A stretch of DNA of 64,000 bases from Neocallimastix lanati (nom. inval.) (GCA_016946835.1 JACVTC010000106.1:335001-399000); one strand, 5' to 3'. Counted from the first letter of the stretch, positions 18,892 to 36,818 are shown. The notes: generated from the sequence alone by a model not told the origin. Numbers and translations are program-made.

Positions 18892-21417
18892 ATGTTAAAA
18901 AAAATGCGTATAAGGTCTGATTCAAAGTTCATAAAATATATGCCTTTACAACCAGAAAGAAGAAGAAGAGCAATAAAAAATAAAATTTTAAGTATATCAA
19001 GTGCTGTAATAGTACTATTGTCTATAGGAGCGGTAGCAATCTATTTTATAGTTACTCTAAATTACCGGTTTAATGAAATATTATCTTATCTTAACACTAT
19101 CACCATAAATAATACCACTGATTCCATAATATATGATATTCATAGTCAACGCCAACTACAAAAAGATATAGAAATACATTATTATCCATTGGGTGAACTT
19201 TCTAATATGTCTGAAGAGGTTCGTTCAACGGCAATAAGTTTATTATTAGAAGAAGCTAATGATTTATTAGATCAAGAAACTAGTCATGTCAACAAGGATA
19301 TGAGAGATGCTTATCCAGATATGCGTGAATTAGAATTTCATTTACGTTATGCTCAAGAAGTTGAACGTGGTATACGTGGTCCAGAACTTGAACCTGAATG
19401 GGAATGGGCTGCCAATATATCTATTGTATATACTTGGGTGAATGGCTCAGATCCAATTCATCTTTATCAAAAATCAAGATATAATGGTGGAAATGCAAAG
19501 CCTGATAATCGTGATCGATGTGTAGATGAACTTCGTTATTCACTACGTTCTCTAATAAAAAATTTAATTTGGCATAAGGGTACTATTTATATTGTGGCCC
19601 CACCAAATCAAGTTCCGGAATGGTTGGATCCTTCCTTTGATCGTATAAAAATTATTGACCAATCTACCCTTTTACCTTCTAAAAATGCTTGGGGTGAAGA
19701 TGTTAATCCAACTTTTAATTCATTTGCTATAGAATGGTATTTAGATAAGATTGAAGGTATCACCGAACAATTTATTCAAATTAATGATGATTATTTCTTT
19801 AGACGTCCAGTTCATCCTTCGTTATTCTTTTATGGCGGTGGTGAAGCTTACAGCTTAAATCCTACTCTAGTGAAACCATTAACTAAAAATGAAAAGGTAT
19901 TAAGGGAAAGAAAAAAATTTAATCAATATAGAAAAGGTGCTCAAAAAACAGAAACCGGTATTTGGAATTATCTTTATGGTTCAAAGAAAAGAGAAGCTAA
20001 GAGAGGTCTTCTCAATAATAATAAAAAATTGTCAGAACAACAGGAAAAACATTTATATCGTCGTAGTTATTTAGATTATAATAATTTTGTACCCTTACCA
20101 GATCCAATGATATATTATGCTTACGATGAAGAAGCCATGATAGAATTAGAAAAAGATGGTAAAGGTGATATTCAAAATCAAAATAACAATAAAGAAAATA
20201 TTTCAAATGGTGAATTTGAATCTAATAAAAATAATTCTATTATCATTATAAATGATGATTATGGACAAGATTATGTTTTAGATTTAAGTAATAATGGAAT
20301 TTATAGTGATTTAATTGATAAGGAGGATTATGAAAAGAAACAGTGGAGTTCAGATTTTAGTAAAATAGATAGGGATAGTAGTGATTCCGTTATTTCTTTG
20401 GAAAAAGAATCAAGTATAATGGAACGTGTAAAAGCATTCTTTGTAGGAAATGAGCAACAACCTAAAACTTATTCCAAAACATATTATCCAAATGCAGCTC
20501 GTCATTTCCATTTCCCAAATATATATATGGAAAATCGTAGAGTGGATAAGAATTTAAATTCCTATAAACGTATTGGTTATAAGGGAACTTTTGAAACTTC
20601 ATGGTCTGATAAATTTGAAGCAGCAGAAGCTATCACAACATTTTGCTTAAAATCATTCTTTGGTGAGGATATTGGTATTAACTCGTTATATCATGCTCCT
20701 TATGTATTTTATCGTGATTTGTATGAACCTGCTCGTGAGTTGTATCGTGAATACCTTAATTTAACATTAACTCATCGTTTCCGTGATGGATTTGATATCT
20801 TACCTCCAATTTCTAAATCTTCTTACCTTCGTTTTGAAGCTTCCTCTCCAAATTTTGAAAAGGAATTGGATCAAAGGTATAATATGACTTTTATTTATTC
20901 GAAAGAAGAAGAAAAAAATATCCATACCAGAAGTCCTCATCATAAGGATGATAAAAAGAAAGGCAAAGGGGATGAATCAGATGAAGATAAAAAAGAAAAA
21001 GGGGATGAAACAATAGTAAAAGAAGTTAAAGAGAATGAGGTCAAAGAGAATGTAGTCAAAGAAAATAATGTTAAAGAGAAAGAAGTTAAAGAGAATGAGG
21101 TCAAAGAGAATGAATCAAATGAAAAAGAAGTAAAAGAAAATGAAGGAAAGCAGAATGAAAATAAACGTGTACGTTCTATAATAAAATATGGCTTTCATAT
21201 TATGAGAGAAGATTATGTAAAGCAATTATTTACATTTGGAGCTATCTATAATAATTGTAGACATAATGAACGATTATTTAAGAAAATCATGGAATCAGAA
21301 ACCATTGTAATGTATAATTTAAATGATGATTATACTTTTACAAAAGCTGGAGAGCAATTAAAAACATTCTTAAAGTTTATGTATCCAGAACCTGGACCAT
21401 TTGAAAAGAAACATTAA
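18892..21417 (+). CDS. Stealth-family sugar-phosphate transferase, type II membrane protein
   Basis: The 841-residue protein is encoded by one exon. A basic N-terminus (RRRRAIKNK) precedes a single hydrophobic segment at about residues 32-54, so a type II Golgi/secretory orientation is likely. Stealth conserved regions follow in order: CR1 (VYTWVNGSDP, about 175-190), CR2 (RDRCVDELRYSLRSL from about 206 through QINDDYFF near 296), CR3 (ARHFHFPNIY from about 535 to about 620) and CR4 (YNLNDDYTF near 805-815). Known members transfer hexose-1-phosphate or GlcNAc-1-phosphate from a nucleotide sugar to glycans (human GNPTAB, bacterial capsule enzymes, fungal Xpt1). Substrate here is unknown. A lineage-specific acidic/basic insert (about 680-762) holds degenerate VKENE repeats between CR3 and CR4. 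The start at 18892 has an AAAAATG context; a second Met is four codons on. All conserved blocks are intact, so the enzyme is probably functional. Confidence 0.93.
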   Translation: MLKKMRIRSDSKFIKYMPLQPERRRRAIKNKILSISSAVIVLLSIGAVAIYFIVTLNYRFNEILSYLNTITINNTTDSIIYDIHSQRQLQKDIEIHYYPLGELSNMSEEVRSTAISLLLEEANDLLDQETSHVNKDMRDAYPDMRELEFHLRYAQEVERGIRGPELEPEWEWAANISIVYTWVNGSDPIHLYQKSRYNGGNAKPDNRDRCVDELRYSLRSLIKNLIWHKGTIYIVAPPNQVPEWLDPSFDRIKIIDQSTLLPSKNAWGEDVNPTFNSFAIEWYLDKIEGITEQFIQINDDYFFRRPVHPSLFFYGGGEAYSLNPTLVKPLTKNEKVLRERKKFNQYRKGAQKTETGIWNYLYGSKKREAKRGLLNNNKKLSEQQEKHLYRRSYLDYNNFVPLPDPMIYYAYDEEAMIELEKDGKGDIQNQNNNKENISNGEFESNKNNSIIIINDDYGQDYVLDLSNNGIYSDLIDKEDYEKKQWSSDFSKIDRDSSDSVISLEKESSIMERVKAFFVGNEQQPKTYSKTYYPNAARHFHFPNIYMENRRVDKNLNSYKRIGYKGTFETSWSDKFEAAEAITTFCLKSFFGEDIGINSLYHAPYVFYRDLYEPARELYREYLNLTLTHRFRDGFDILPPISKSSYLRFEASSPNFEKELDQRYNMTFIYSKEEEKNIHTRSPHHKDDKKKGKGDESDEDKKEKGDETIVKEVKENEVKENVVKENNVKEKEVKENEVKENESNEKEVKENEGKQNENKRVRSIIKYGFHIMREDYVKQLFTFGAIYNNCRHNERLFKKIMESETIVMYNLNDDYTFTKAGEQLKTFLKFMYPEPGPFEKKH

Positions 21418-21810
21418 GAGAAAATATTATTTTTTTTATTTTTTATTTTTTATTTATTATTAATTTTTGTAATTCTCTGAAATTTCTTTTCTTAATCTTC
21501 TCTTTTTTTTTTTTTTTTTTTTTTTTCTCATAGCATTATATATATATAATTAATATCTTTAAATGATGATACCATTTTTATTTTTTTTTTTATATGTTAT
21601 TACGAATACTATTTTATCTTTTTTATATATATATTTTTTTATAAAAATGTTAAAAAAAAAAAAAAAAAAGAAAAAAAAGAAAGAAAGAAAAGAGAAATCT
21701 AAAAAAAAAAAAAAAAAATATACTGTTTTATATAATAATTTAAATAATTTATTACTTTTAGAAAAAAAAAATTTTTTTTATTAAAAAATATATTAATAAA
21801 TATTTAGTTA

Positions 21811-21871
<61 letters not shown>

Positions 21872-22082
21872 CTTATATATTTATTTTATTATTTTATCTA
21901 ATAACTTAATTTAAAATTAAAATTATATATATATATGTATATATATATAAATAATATATAAATATTATAATTTTTAATTTAATCAAAAAAAAAAAAAAAA
22001 AAAAAAAAAAATAAATTATCGAAAATAAAATAAAAAAAATATATTTTAATTGTTTTTTTGATATATATATAATTGAATAATT

Positions 22083-22142
<60 letters not shown>

Positions 22143-22180
22143 ATATATATAAAAATAAAATTCATAAAAAATTATTATTA

Positions 22181-22220
<40 letters not shown>

Positions 22221-22285
22221 TGAGGATTTTTTTATACTAGTTTAAGTGTATTAGGTAAAGAATAAAAAAAAATATATATATTCTT
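21418..22285. other. Gene-free spacer with very long homopolymers
   Basis: It contains poly(A) and poly(T) runs of up to about 50 bp and TA-dinucleotide runs. The open frame at 21563-21784 is homopolymer reading and is rejected. The end of this stretch borders a truncated LINE. Confidence 0.7.
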
Positions 22286-22289
22286 TGAT

Positions 22290-24084
22290 GATTTAATATG
22301 ATGAATTTTGGAATTAACAAGTGTACAACGATGGTGATTCGACCAGACACACCTCTTTTTCAAAATAAAAGAGATCCTACTTTTTATCTTGCTGGTCAAC
22401 CAATCCCAATAACTAAATGTTATACCTATTTAGGTATATCATTTGATAAAAGCTTATCGTTGAACCCTACTTAACTCTAAAGTTACTAAAGCTCTCTTTT
22501 CTGTTAGTAAATTTCTTTCAAATTCCAAAATTCCTATTCCATTTAAGAAGATTATAATTAACTCCTATGTATTAGTAAAGTCTCTTATTTTTGTACCTTT
22601 ACTTGGTTCAAATAAAGCGAGAATAAATAATACTCAGAAATTAATTAATAAAGGATTAAGATGGTTTGCAGGTTTACAAAAAGCCAAATCTTTTATTAAT
22701 GTATATTCTATTTCAAAAGATTTAAATATTCCTCCATTGTCAGCTAAGTATGCTTTGTCTCAAGTCAAATGCTTTGATAAATGGAAAGATTCAAATTGTA
22801 TTATTTCCTATTTAGTTAACAATATTCCAAAATCTAGAAAATATACATGGACGAAAGAAAGTAGAACTCTTAAACGTAAACTAGAGAAAAGAGGTAATAA
22901 CGATAATAAAATCAAGGATTTTTTATTGGAAAAGAGATATGAAAATCAATTCAATTAAAGTAGAATTTTATTTTATGACAAAAACAGATTCGAAGAAACA
23001 TCAAATTTTATAAAACTTTGTTATGAATATCCTGATCTTTCATATATGGTTTCTATTGGCTATTGAGAGCACGAAGCGGATATAGATTAGATGCCAGAAT
23101 TGCTAAAGCTGCAAAAATGATAGATCAAATGTGTCCTAATTTTTGTCCTAATTTTTGTCCTAATTTTTGTCCCTGTTGTAAAAGTAATAAACAATGGATA
23201 AGGCATTGGTTAATTGATTGTCCATTTTTCAATCATATTCGTAGTAAAGGTAATGATAAAATTTTATTTTTATATAATGCTCTTAACCGTGGCAACCTAA
23301 CAAATGATATTGTTAATAGTAATAATGATAATAGCATCAGTAATAATAGTAATAGTAATAATAGTAATAGTAATAATAGTAATAGTAATAATAGTAATAG
23401 TAATAATAGTAATAGTAATAATAGTAATAGTAATAATAGTAATAGTAATAATAGTTATAGTAATAATAATTATGATAATATTAGTAATATTAGTAATAGT
23501 ATTGAAAAATAATGTGTATGTTGATTCTAGTGTGTGTGAAAAAGTGTGCAGAAGTATTAATAACAGTACAAGGGAATGGAAGGATCTATTAAAGTGCCAG
23601 ATGAAATCAGGTGCTTATTCTGATACTCCGTTCTTAGTGGTTACTGCGGCACTTCTCCAATCGATTATACCTATTGCTATTGGCCAGCAATGGTCTTTGT
23701 TCAATAGGTTCAAATCGAATCATACTACTACTACTATCAAGAGCGTCAATGCTGAAGAAACAGTAAGACAGGCCAGCAGGGCTACTAGCCCAACCAATGA
23801 AGATCATAATTTTGTATCTTAAAATTATGATTAACATTGTGAAGTCAAAAATTAATTATTATTCTACAGTATAATAATGCCCTTGTGAAGTCTTACAGAT
23901 ATTAATTAAATGAAACTAGAATTTATTATACCATTATTTTATTTTATTTTGTGTTTTATTTTTTGTTTATTTTTTATCTTTTTTTTTTTTTTTCTTTTTA
24001 TTACATGTATTTTATCATATATTTAATTAATAAAGATGAAACAAGTTTGCTGCAGTTAAAAAAAAAAAAAAAAAAAAAAAAAAT
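22290..24084 (+). mobile_element. Decayed non-LTR retrotransposon (LINE), 3' half, copy A
   Basis: The piece is truncated at the 5' end, so the reverse-transcriptase catalytic core is missing. It begins with the post-catalytic region (MNFGINKCTTMVIRP ... YTYLGISFDKSLSLNP), followed by a thumb-like segment broken by stops and frameshifts. A C-terminal Cys/His knuckle (CPCCKSNKQWIRHWLIDC, about 23170-23222) is typical of LINE ORF2. Before the knuckle the 12-bp unit TGTCCTAATTTT is repeated three times. After it comes a microsatellite coding Asn/Ser (23310-23470), then a last open segment to 23822 (KCQMKSGAYSDTPFLVV...). A poly(A) run at about 24059-24082 fits a LINE 3' tail. The coding parts are visibly less AT-rich than the flanks. 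Confidence 0.75.
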
Positions 24085-24479
24085 AAGGATTTACGAAATA
24101 GATAAAAATATATTTTTTAACAATTTAGCAACATAGTTTATAATATTAATAATAATAACAATAGAAATAATGTTGCTAATAATGGTAAAAATTAGTGATA
24201 GAGAAAATAGGATTATTAATTATTTAGAGATTGTGAAAACAATAGTTTTGTTACTAATAATGTAATGAATAGTTCAATTGGTGAAAAATCGTGTTAATTA
24301 AAGTAATTTTCTGAATAATTGAGTATGTATATAAATAGGTGATGTGGTAACCGATTATATAACTTTCTTTTTTTTGGTGGAAGAGAAGCAGATCTTTTGA
24401 TGCTGTTAAAAAAAAAAAAAAAAAAAAAAAAAAGAAAAGAAACAGGCTTTATTAATTTAAATTAAATTAAAAAAAAAAG

Positions 24480-25735
24480 GAATGGGATGTTTTGCTTAAG
24501 AATCAAATCCATTCTAGGGATTATTCCATACTGTCATTCTTAGTACGATTTGCCGCTTTCTTTACAGAAATTATGCCTAAGGCTTGTACTCGACAAGGGT
24601 TGCTATAATTCAGTATAAGCGCAAATTAACCAGGGAACGTCAACGCTGAAAAATGCAGTAAGACAGGCTATCAGGGCCAATGACTCTGAAAGAGAAGACC
24701 ATAATTTCTATCAGTTAGTTAATTCAAACCCTAAATCCGATAATCAAGACGATTCTTCAAATGTTCACTACTTTGATTATGCTAAATGTTTACTTTCATT
24801 ATTTAATAAAATATGGGATGGTGATTTCCCTGAAGAGTGGTATTCGGCTTCTATATTATCAATTCCAAAAAAAAAAAAAATAGGAGATCTTTAAGATTGT
24901 AATAATTATCATGGTATTCCTCTTATTAATGTTGGCATAAAAATCATTTCAAAGATTGTTACTAATAGAATTGCTAAATATGCCTTAGAATATAAATTTG
25001 TTAGACCTGAACAATTTGGATTTAGAAATAAAGAAGAATGCATAAGTTTATATATTTTCAATTAGAGAAATATGTCAAAGAAGAAAATTTCAAGGAAATT
25101 TTACATATCTTGTTTTTTCTTGATCTTAAAAAAGCCTATGATTCAGTACCTATCTTTAATATTTCGACAAAATTATATAACTTAGGAATTAGAGGTAAAT
25201 GTCATCTGTTTTTAAGGAACCTTTATCTCTCCTCTAAAAAAGCTCGTGTTTTTTTCAATGGGAATCTCTCAGAAGAATTTTCGATTAATCGTGGTGTTAG
25301 ACAAGGATGCCCTCTATCTCCTATTTTATTCAATTTGTTCATTAATGATGTACTTGGATAATTGTGATAAGTATGGTGTATATTTAGATTTTTCAATATT
25401 GTTGAGGTGGACTTTTTGCGGATGATATTGTTTTAGTTGCTCCCTCTAAACAAACTCTTAAGAAAGTTTTGAATAAGGTTTATGAATGGGCTATTAAAAA
25501 TGAAATGACTTTTGGAATTAATATAAGTGTGCTACTCTTGTTGTAAAACCGATTAACTTTGTTAAACCGATAAATTACAAAGATCCATCTTTCTTTATTG
25601 GTAGTAACAAATTACCCTAAAACTGACAACTATACCTATCTTGGTTATTCCTTTTGATGAATTTCTATCATTGAAACCTATACAATCCAAATTAAACAGT
25701 AATTTAAATGTCAAGTTAAATTTGCGAAATTCCAA
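24480..25735 (+). mobile_element. Decayed LINE with reverse-transcriptase core, copy B
   Basis: The first 240 bases match, in divergent form, the last open segment of copy A (SxxDYSILSFLVRFAAFF against SGAYSDTPFLVVTAALL; NVNAE, ArgAla and EDHNF motifs). Reverse-transcriptase motifs then follow: FNKIWDGDFPEEW, RPEQFGFR, FFLDLKKAYDSV (about 25110-25150), GVRQGCPLSPILFNLFINDV (about 25292-25350) and the catalytic LFADDIVLV (FADD at 25415-25426). Later comes a degraded YTYLGYSFDE. Several in-frame stops and shifts make it a pseudogene. A poly(A) run at about 24408-24433 precedes it. Confidence 0.75.
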
Positions 25736-25759
25736 CTAAGGCAGATTACATAAAAAAAA

Positions 25760-26440
25760 ATTTAAAATGAATATTTTACAATATTTGAAAGGTATAAAAA
25801 GATAAATCTATATATTATAATAAAAATAGAAAATTTATTGGATATTTCGTATTCAGATTTTACAAATTATCAAAAAAAAAAAAAAAAAAAAAAAAACATG
25901 AAGATTTATTACAAGTGGATACATATTCTTACTTGGTAACAGTATGATCTCATGGGAAATCTCAATTACCCAAAAAAATGTTAAAAAATGTTACCAATGT
26001 CTACTGCTGAAACTGAATTTGTTTGTCTGACTGAATGTATTAAACAAGTTTTTTTTGGTTCAAAAAATTTTTATTTTAAAGAAATTTTTAATCAAGAAAT
26101 AAATTTTAAAAATTATGGTAGATAACAAAGCAAAGCATTCATTACAAATAGCTCAAGACACAAATTCTAAAGGCGGATGTAAGCATATAGATATAAGATT
26201 TAAAATTTATTCAAGAAAAGATTAATATGAAAAATGAAATTGAATTAGAGTTCATTAATACAGAAAATATGTAAGCTGATCCAATTAACTAAAAGTATTT
26301 CAGGAATACACATGTCTAAATTCAAAAATAAAATCACAAATTTAATTTTCAAAGAATAATAATTTTTAATTGTAAATTAAAAAAAAAAAAAATGCATAAA
26401 TAATAATAAAATATTATATAATATTTTATGTAGGGAGGAA
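25760..26440 (+). mobile_element. Ty1/Copia 3' remnant (integrase-distal RT end and RNase H)
   Basis: Scattered frames encode Copia signatures: ILQYLKGIK, GYF...SDFTNYQ, SGYIFLLGNSMISW, STAETEFVCLTECIKQVFF, VDNKAKHSL, KHIDIRFK and an ENM-ADPI tail, in the right order for the RNase H region. Many stops and shifts show decay. The polypurine tract TAGGGAGGAA (26431-26440) sits immediately before an LTR-like TG start. Confidence 0.75.
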
Positions 26441-26648
26441 TGTTAAAATTCAACAACATTAAAAGTATTATAAATATTTATAAAATTAAATTATGTAATA
26501 ATTTGTACGTAAAAAGGAAAAATTATTTTATAAAACTAATATTTGGAGTTCTTTTAAATATTTTATTATATAATATATAAAGAAATAATAATAATTATAA
26601 TCATAATAAATATTATATAAATATTATATAGAAATGGCTATGGTAACA
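26441..26648 (+). repeat. Putative Copia 3' LTR
   Basis: It starts TGTTAAAATTC right after the polypurine tract and ends at GGTAACA, giving matched TGTTA/TAACA termini over about 208 bp. There is no second LTR copy in the window, and the 3' boundary is inferred only from the terminal inverted bases. Confidence 0.5.
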
Positions 26649-27311
26649 AAAAAAAAAAATAGCTATACACAATAGTTAAGTGTTTGCGTTTAAATTTGAA
26701 CTATTATAAAAAATATAAAAATAATAATATGTTATTTAAAATAATATATGTTTTTATTTTTTAAATAACGTTTACTCCATAAACTAAAAAAAAAAAAAAA
26801 AAAAAAAAAAAAAGTGAACTTTATCGAGTCATATTTTTGAAACTTTAAAAAAAAAAAAAATCAGTATTTTCATTGAAAAAAAAAAAAAAATATGATAAAT
26901 AATAAATAATAAATTTTAAATATAAAATTTACACAATAAATAATAAATAATAATAATAATAATCAAAAAACATTAAAAACCTTAAAAAAGTTATATTATA
27001 TAATATAACTTTTAATATTTTTTAATGTTATCGAGCCAGATTTTTTTTTTTAAACTTTAAAAATATTGTAATATACATAATAAAAAAAGAAAGAAAAAAA
27101 AAATTTTTTTTTTTTAAAATTCATAATTTAAAATTTTAAAATTCAACAAAGATAAATAGTTTTTTTGAATTTTTTTTTTAAAATCAAAAAAAAAAAAAAA
27201 AAAGATAAAGAAAAAAAAATAAAATAGGTAAATTAAAAAATAATTAAATAAATAATAATAAATCAAAAGAAAAAAAAATAAAATAAATAAATATATAAAT
27301 AAGTCAAAAAG

Positions 27312-27343
<32 letters not shown>

Positions 27344-27456
27344 TAAATCAAAAAAAAAAAAAAAAAAAAAAAAAAATAATAATAATAATAATAATAATAT
27401 ATATAAATATAACTGAAAGGTATTATTCATCTATTATAATAAAAAATTTACAATAA

Positions 27457-27509
<53 letters not shown>

Positions 27510-28204
27510 GAACAATATTATTATTATTTACTACATTAAGAGAAATTTTTTTTAATTTTATAGTTTTAACTTAATCAAAATAAAAATTTAAAATTTTTAA
27601 AATTTATGAAATAAAAATAAAAAAAAAAAAATTTTTTTTTTGAAATAACATACAAACATATCTTTCTATTATTGTTATATAGGTAAATATATATGTACTT
27701 TTTATATAAGTATTTTTTTTATAAAAGAAAAAAAAATTTTTTTAAAAAAAAAAGGTAAAAAATTAATTTTTTTATTATTATTATTATTTTTTTTATTTTT
27801 ATTCTTTTATTTCTAATTCATTTTTACTTTCTTTTAATTCTTATTATTTAATCTTTTAACCTTTTAATTTTTTTTTCCATATATTATTATTATTTATTAT
27901 TATTATTATTATTACTATTACTATTACTATTATTATTTATTATTCGCTATTATAATTATTATTACTATTATTATTTATTATCATTTCATTTTCATTTTCA
28001 TCTTTTATTTTATACTTTATCAATAATAATTTTTTTTTGTTATTTTTATTTTTTTTTTTACTGCTATTATTTTTTCATTATTATTGATTCATTAATTCAT
28101 TTTATTTATCATTTTTTATATACTTTTTGTTCGAATTTATTAAAGAATAATAATATTAACAATAATTAAAAAAAAAAAAATTCTTTTACAGTTAATATTA
28201 TATA
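26649..28204. other. Gene-free spacer upstream of KAP3
   Basis: Long poly(A)/poly(T), TA and AAT repeats (for example 27456-27508), and ACT/ATT repeats at 27895-27990. I see no coding or RNA gene. The KAP3 promoter should lie within the last part but cannot be recognised. Confidence 0.65.
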
Positions 28205-33398
<5,194 letters not shown>

Positions 33399-33439
33399 AT
33401 AATTTGATAAATCGATAAATAAATAAAAATGTTAAATAA

Positions 33440-33479
<40 letters not shown>

Positions 33480-34555
33480 AGAGAAAAATGATGATGATAA
33501 TAATGGACTAATTATAATACTACTAATTATAAAACTACTAATTATAATACTACTACCTAAACCACTTCTTTTTAATATCTCTTATAGATGAATATTATTA
33601 AAATAGATAGACAAACAAACAAAACAAAAAACAAAACCAAAAAAAAGACAAAATTAAAATAAAAAAAAAAAATTCCTTTTTTTTTTTTTTTTTAAAATCA
33701 ATATTATAAAATTAATAATAGTAATATTAATAATTGTAATAATAATAATAATGATAATAGTATATTAATATTATTATAATTATTCCTATTTTTTAATATC
33801 TAAAATATATATATTTTAATAATATTATTTTCATTTTTATTAAAAATACTATTAATACAGTAATACTTAATACATTAGTTTTATTAAATATATTATAAAT
33901 TAAATTTAATTTAATAAATAATACTTTGGATAATTATTTTTATTTTATTTATTTTTTTTTTTTTTTTTTTTTTAAAAAAAAATATATTCATATATATATA
34001 TACATTAGTTTTTTATTTATTTATTTAATATTTAATATTTTAATATTAATTTTTTTTTCTAAAAAATTGAAAAAAGAAAAAATTATATAAATAAATAAAA
34101 ATATTTAAATGTATCAATTTTTTATTTATTTTATTATATTATTATTTATTTATTTATTTATTTTTTTCTTTATTTCATTTTTATTTTTAATAATAATAAA
34201 AACCAATTATATTAAATTAATAAATTATATATGTTAAGATATATATATAAAACTATTTATTGTTATCTTTTCTATATGACAGGTGAGGATATTCGCCACT
34301 GTACTACCTATACTACTTGGAATCTTATAAATAAATATAAATATGTATTTATATATAACTTATTAAATAAATGAATAAATAAAAAAAAAATAAAATAAAA
34401 TAAAATAAAAAAAAAAATTAAATTTAAAATAGAATATAATAAATATTTATTATAATGAAATAAAATTTAAATAGTTTAAAAAAAATTTTTTTTTTTATCA
34501 AAAAGATAAAATAAATTTTTAAGAACTGACTAAAGGAGATATTGGATCCCAACTA

Positions 34556-34570
<15 letters not shown>
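33399..34570. other. Gene-free spacer
   Basis: Poly(A)/poly(T) and TA-rich sequence. One slightly GC-richer patch at about 34277-34322 (GACAGGTGAGGATATTCGCC) can form a short hairpin but matches no RNA I know. Confidence 0.6.
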
Positions 34571-34574
<4 letters not shown>

Positions 34575-34586
<12 letters not shown>

Positions 34587-35490
34587 AAGGAAATTCAAAT
34601 GAGTTTTAAAGAGATTTAGATAGCTTGGTAAATCAAAAATATTATCGTTTTTCGTAGTATTGGTAATGGATTCTTCCCCTGACATAGGATAAGAAAATCG
34701 GCTAATCATACTCTTTCTATTCTGTTGTTTATTAAGAGATTTTCCTCATTACTATTACCATTCTCAAATTTTAAATTAAATAGTTAGTTGACCTGTACTA
34801 TATCGACGACTACTTTCATTATAAATACTAATACTTGTTCTTTTGTTTACTTTTTTTTTTATTAATTATTGTAGAAATAAAAAAGGTTATCCTTTAAATT
34901 ATTATTAAAACCTTTAAATAAGGATTCTTAAAATTAATTTTATTCTTTTTTTTTCTCTTCAGCTATCTTTTTTAATGTAACTAAAACGATCACCCATTTT
35001 CCACTTCTAAAACAAATTAAATTCAAGTGCCATACAAATTTTTATGAATATAATGCCAATAATAAATATAAATGCTAAAACAAAACAAAACAAAAAAAAA
35101 AAAAAAAAAAAAAAAAATATGACTTGTAATACAGCCAACTATTCCTTTCTCAGTGGTTCCAACATTATAAAGTTCATTCATACATTTACCGGAAGCTTTA
35201 TATTTTTTATTTTTACTTATAGTATATGTTATATCCCTTCCCGCTTTATCTCTAATAGCATCGGTAAATTTATTACCAAAAGTATTAATATCACTGGCAT
35301 GCTTCAATAGCTTTTGAACGACAAACTATAAATACTATAGTTATAACTTAATGATTTTGTGACATGGACTCTTTAGATAAATTTCCAAAAAACATTATCC
35401 CATATCATGTTCTTTCGAAGCTTTGGAATATAGTATAGGACATGCATTAGATATCATATTCATACTTTTTTAAATGAAAATTATGATTAT
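34575..35490 (-). pseudogene. Decayed gene of unknown function
   Basis: The minus strand carries protein-like segments in changing frames. From the 5' end these are NACPILYSKASKEHDMG, then a 73-codon open piece (35315-35095) containing LLKHASDINTFGNKFTDAI and a Cys-containing KCMNELYNVGTTEKGIVGC. After a poly(T) break there follow Ser/Asn-rich KRTSISIYNESSRRYSTGQL and MISRFSYPMSGEESITNTTK. Base composition is clearly more coding-like than the flanks, but stops and shifts interrupt it and no consistent splicing was found. No family is recognised. It could be a diverged active gene with poorly visible introns, but relic status is more likely. Confidence 0.45.
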
Positions 35491-36782
35491 CATTAGGATA
35501 GCAGGAAGCAATATTGCCGTTATTTGATTAAAATAAGTGTCGGTTTGAATTATGATTTGTATTTTGATATGAGTATAGATCTTGATTTAAATTAACATTT
35601 TTATCATTATAATTTAAATTAAATGAAGGAAAATTAGATATATTTTTATTATTTGAAGTTGTTACAGAAGTTGAAAAATAATTTATAATATTCCTGACAT
35701 TTAAATGTCATTATTATTATATTTTTTTTTTCCTTTCATTAATAAAATTAATAAACAAATATATATATATAATCAAAAAAAATTATTAACAAAAATAATA
35801 TAATATTATATAAACTTACATTAGTAATAAATAATAAATATAAAAAATAAATAAATAAATGAAAATTAAATTGTAGATAAAATAGTTTTGCAATTGAATA
35901 AATTATATTTAAAGAAAATTACCATTATTCTGGTTTTCTTTATTTATTTATATTGATAGTAATTTCAATTATTATTGGAATTTAGGTGTTTATTAATTGT
36001 TAATGGATAGGATAAGTTAATTTATGGAATATTATCATAAAAGGGTATTGAATTATATCGTTTCACTTTTCTGTTATTTTATTTAATAATGGTTTTAAAG
36101 AACATCATGATGAAGGTGAAGAGCAACCATAATAAAGAGATTTAATATCTATACTATCTTTTATTTTATTTTTATTAATTAATTTATCTTCAAAATTATT
36201 ATAAAAATTTAAAATCAGGAATGGCTAATGAAGAGTATTTATTATTCAATAAAAAATAAAAATTTTAAAAAAATAAAAAAAAAAAAATAGAATAAAATAG
36301 AATATAAATGGATTATAATAAATTTAAAATTAAAAAATTTACAATATATACTAATCAAGCTAATTATAAAATTAAAAAAATTAGTTTAAATTTAAATATA
36401 ATCATTGAAAAAAAAATTATATATTAATTAAAATTATTGACATTAAATGCAGTTTTTTGAATATTTAATATTATAAAAGATACAAAAATATAAAATGTAT
36501 ATTTTAAATAAAGAAAATTTCATCATAAAGTTTAAATATATTTTATTTTTATTAATACAAAATTCCAAATTATCTTATTATCTATTTATTTTTGTGTGAT
36601 AGTGATAAAGTTTTTAAATTATTACACTATTATAAATATCTTTAAACTATTTATTTAAATTCTTAAATTTTTATAATAATTATTATTGTTTTTTTAAAAT
36701 TTAATATACTATGAAAAATATTAGTGTAACATTTTAAAAAATTTACTATAAAATGCTATTAAATAAAGTTTATTCCTAGTCC

Positions 36783-36818
<36 letters not shown>

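Noticed and set aside
21563-21784. 73-codon Lys-rich open frame after the Stealth gene
   Set aside because: It spans poly(T) and poly(A) tracts; no coding composition.
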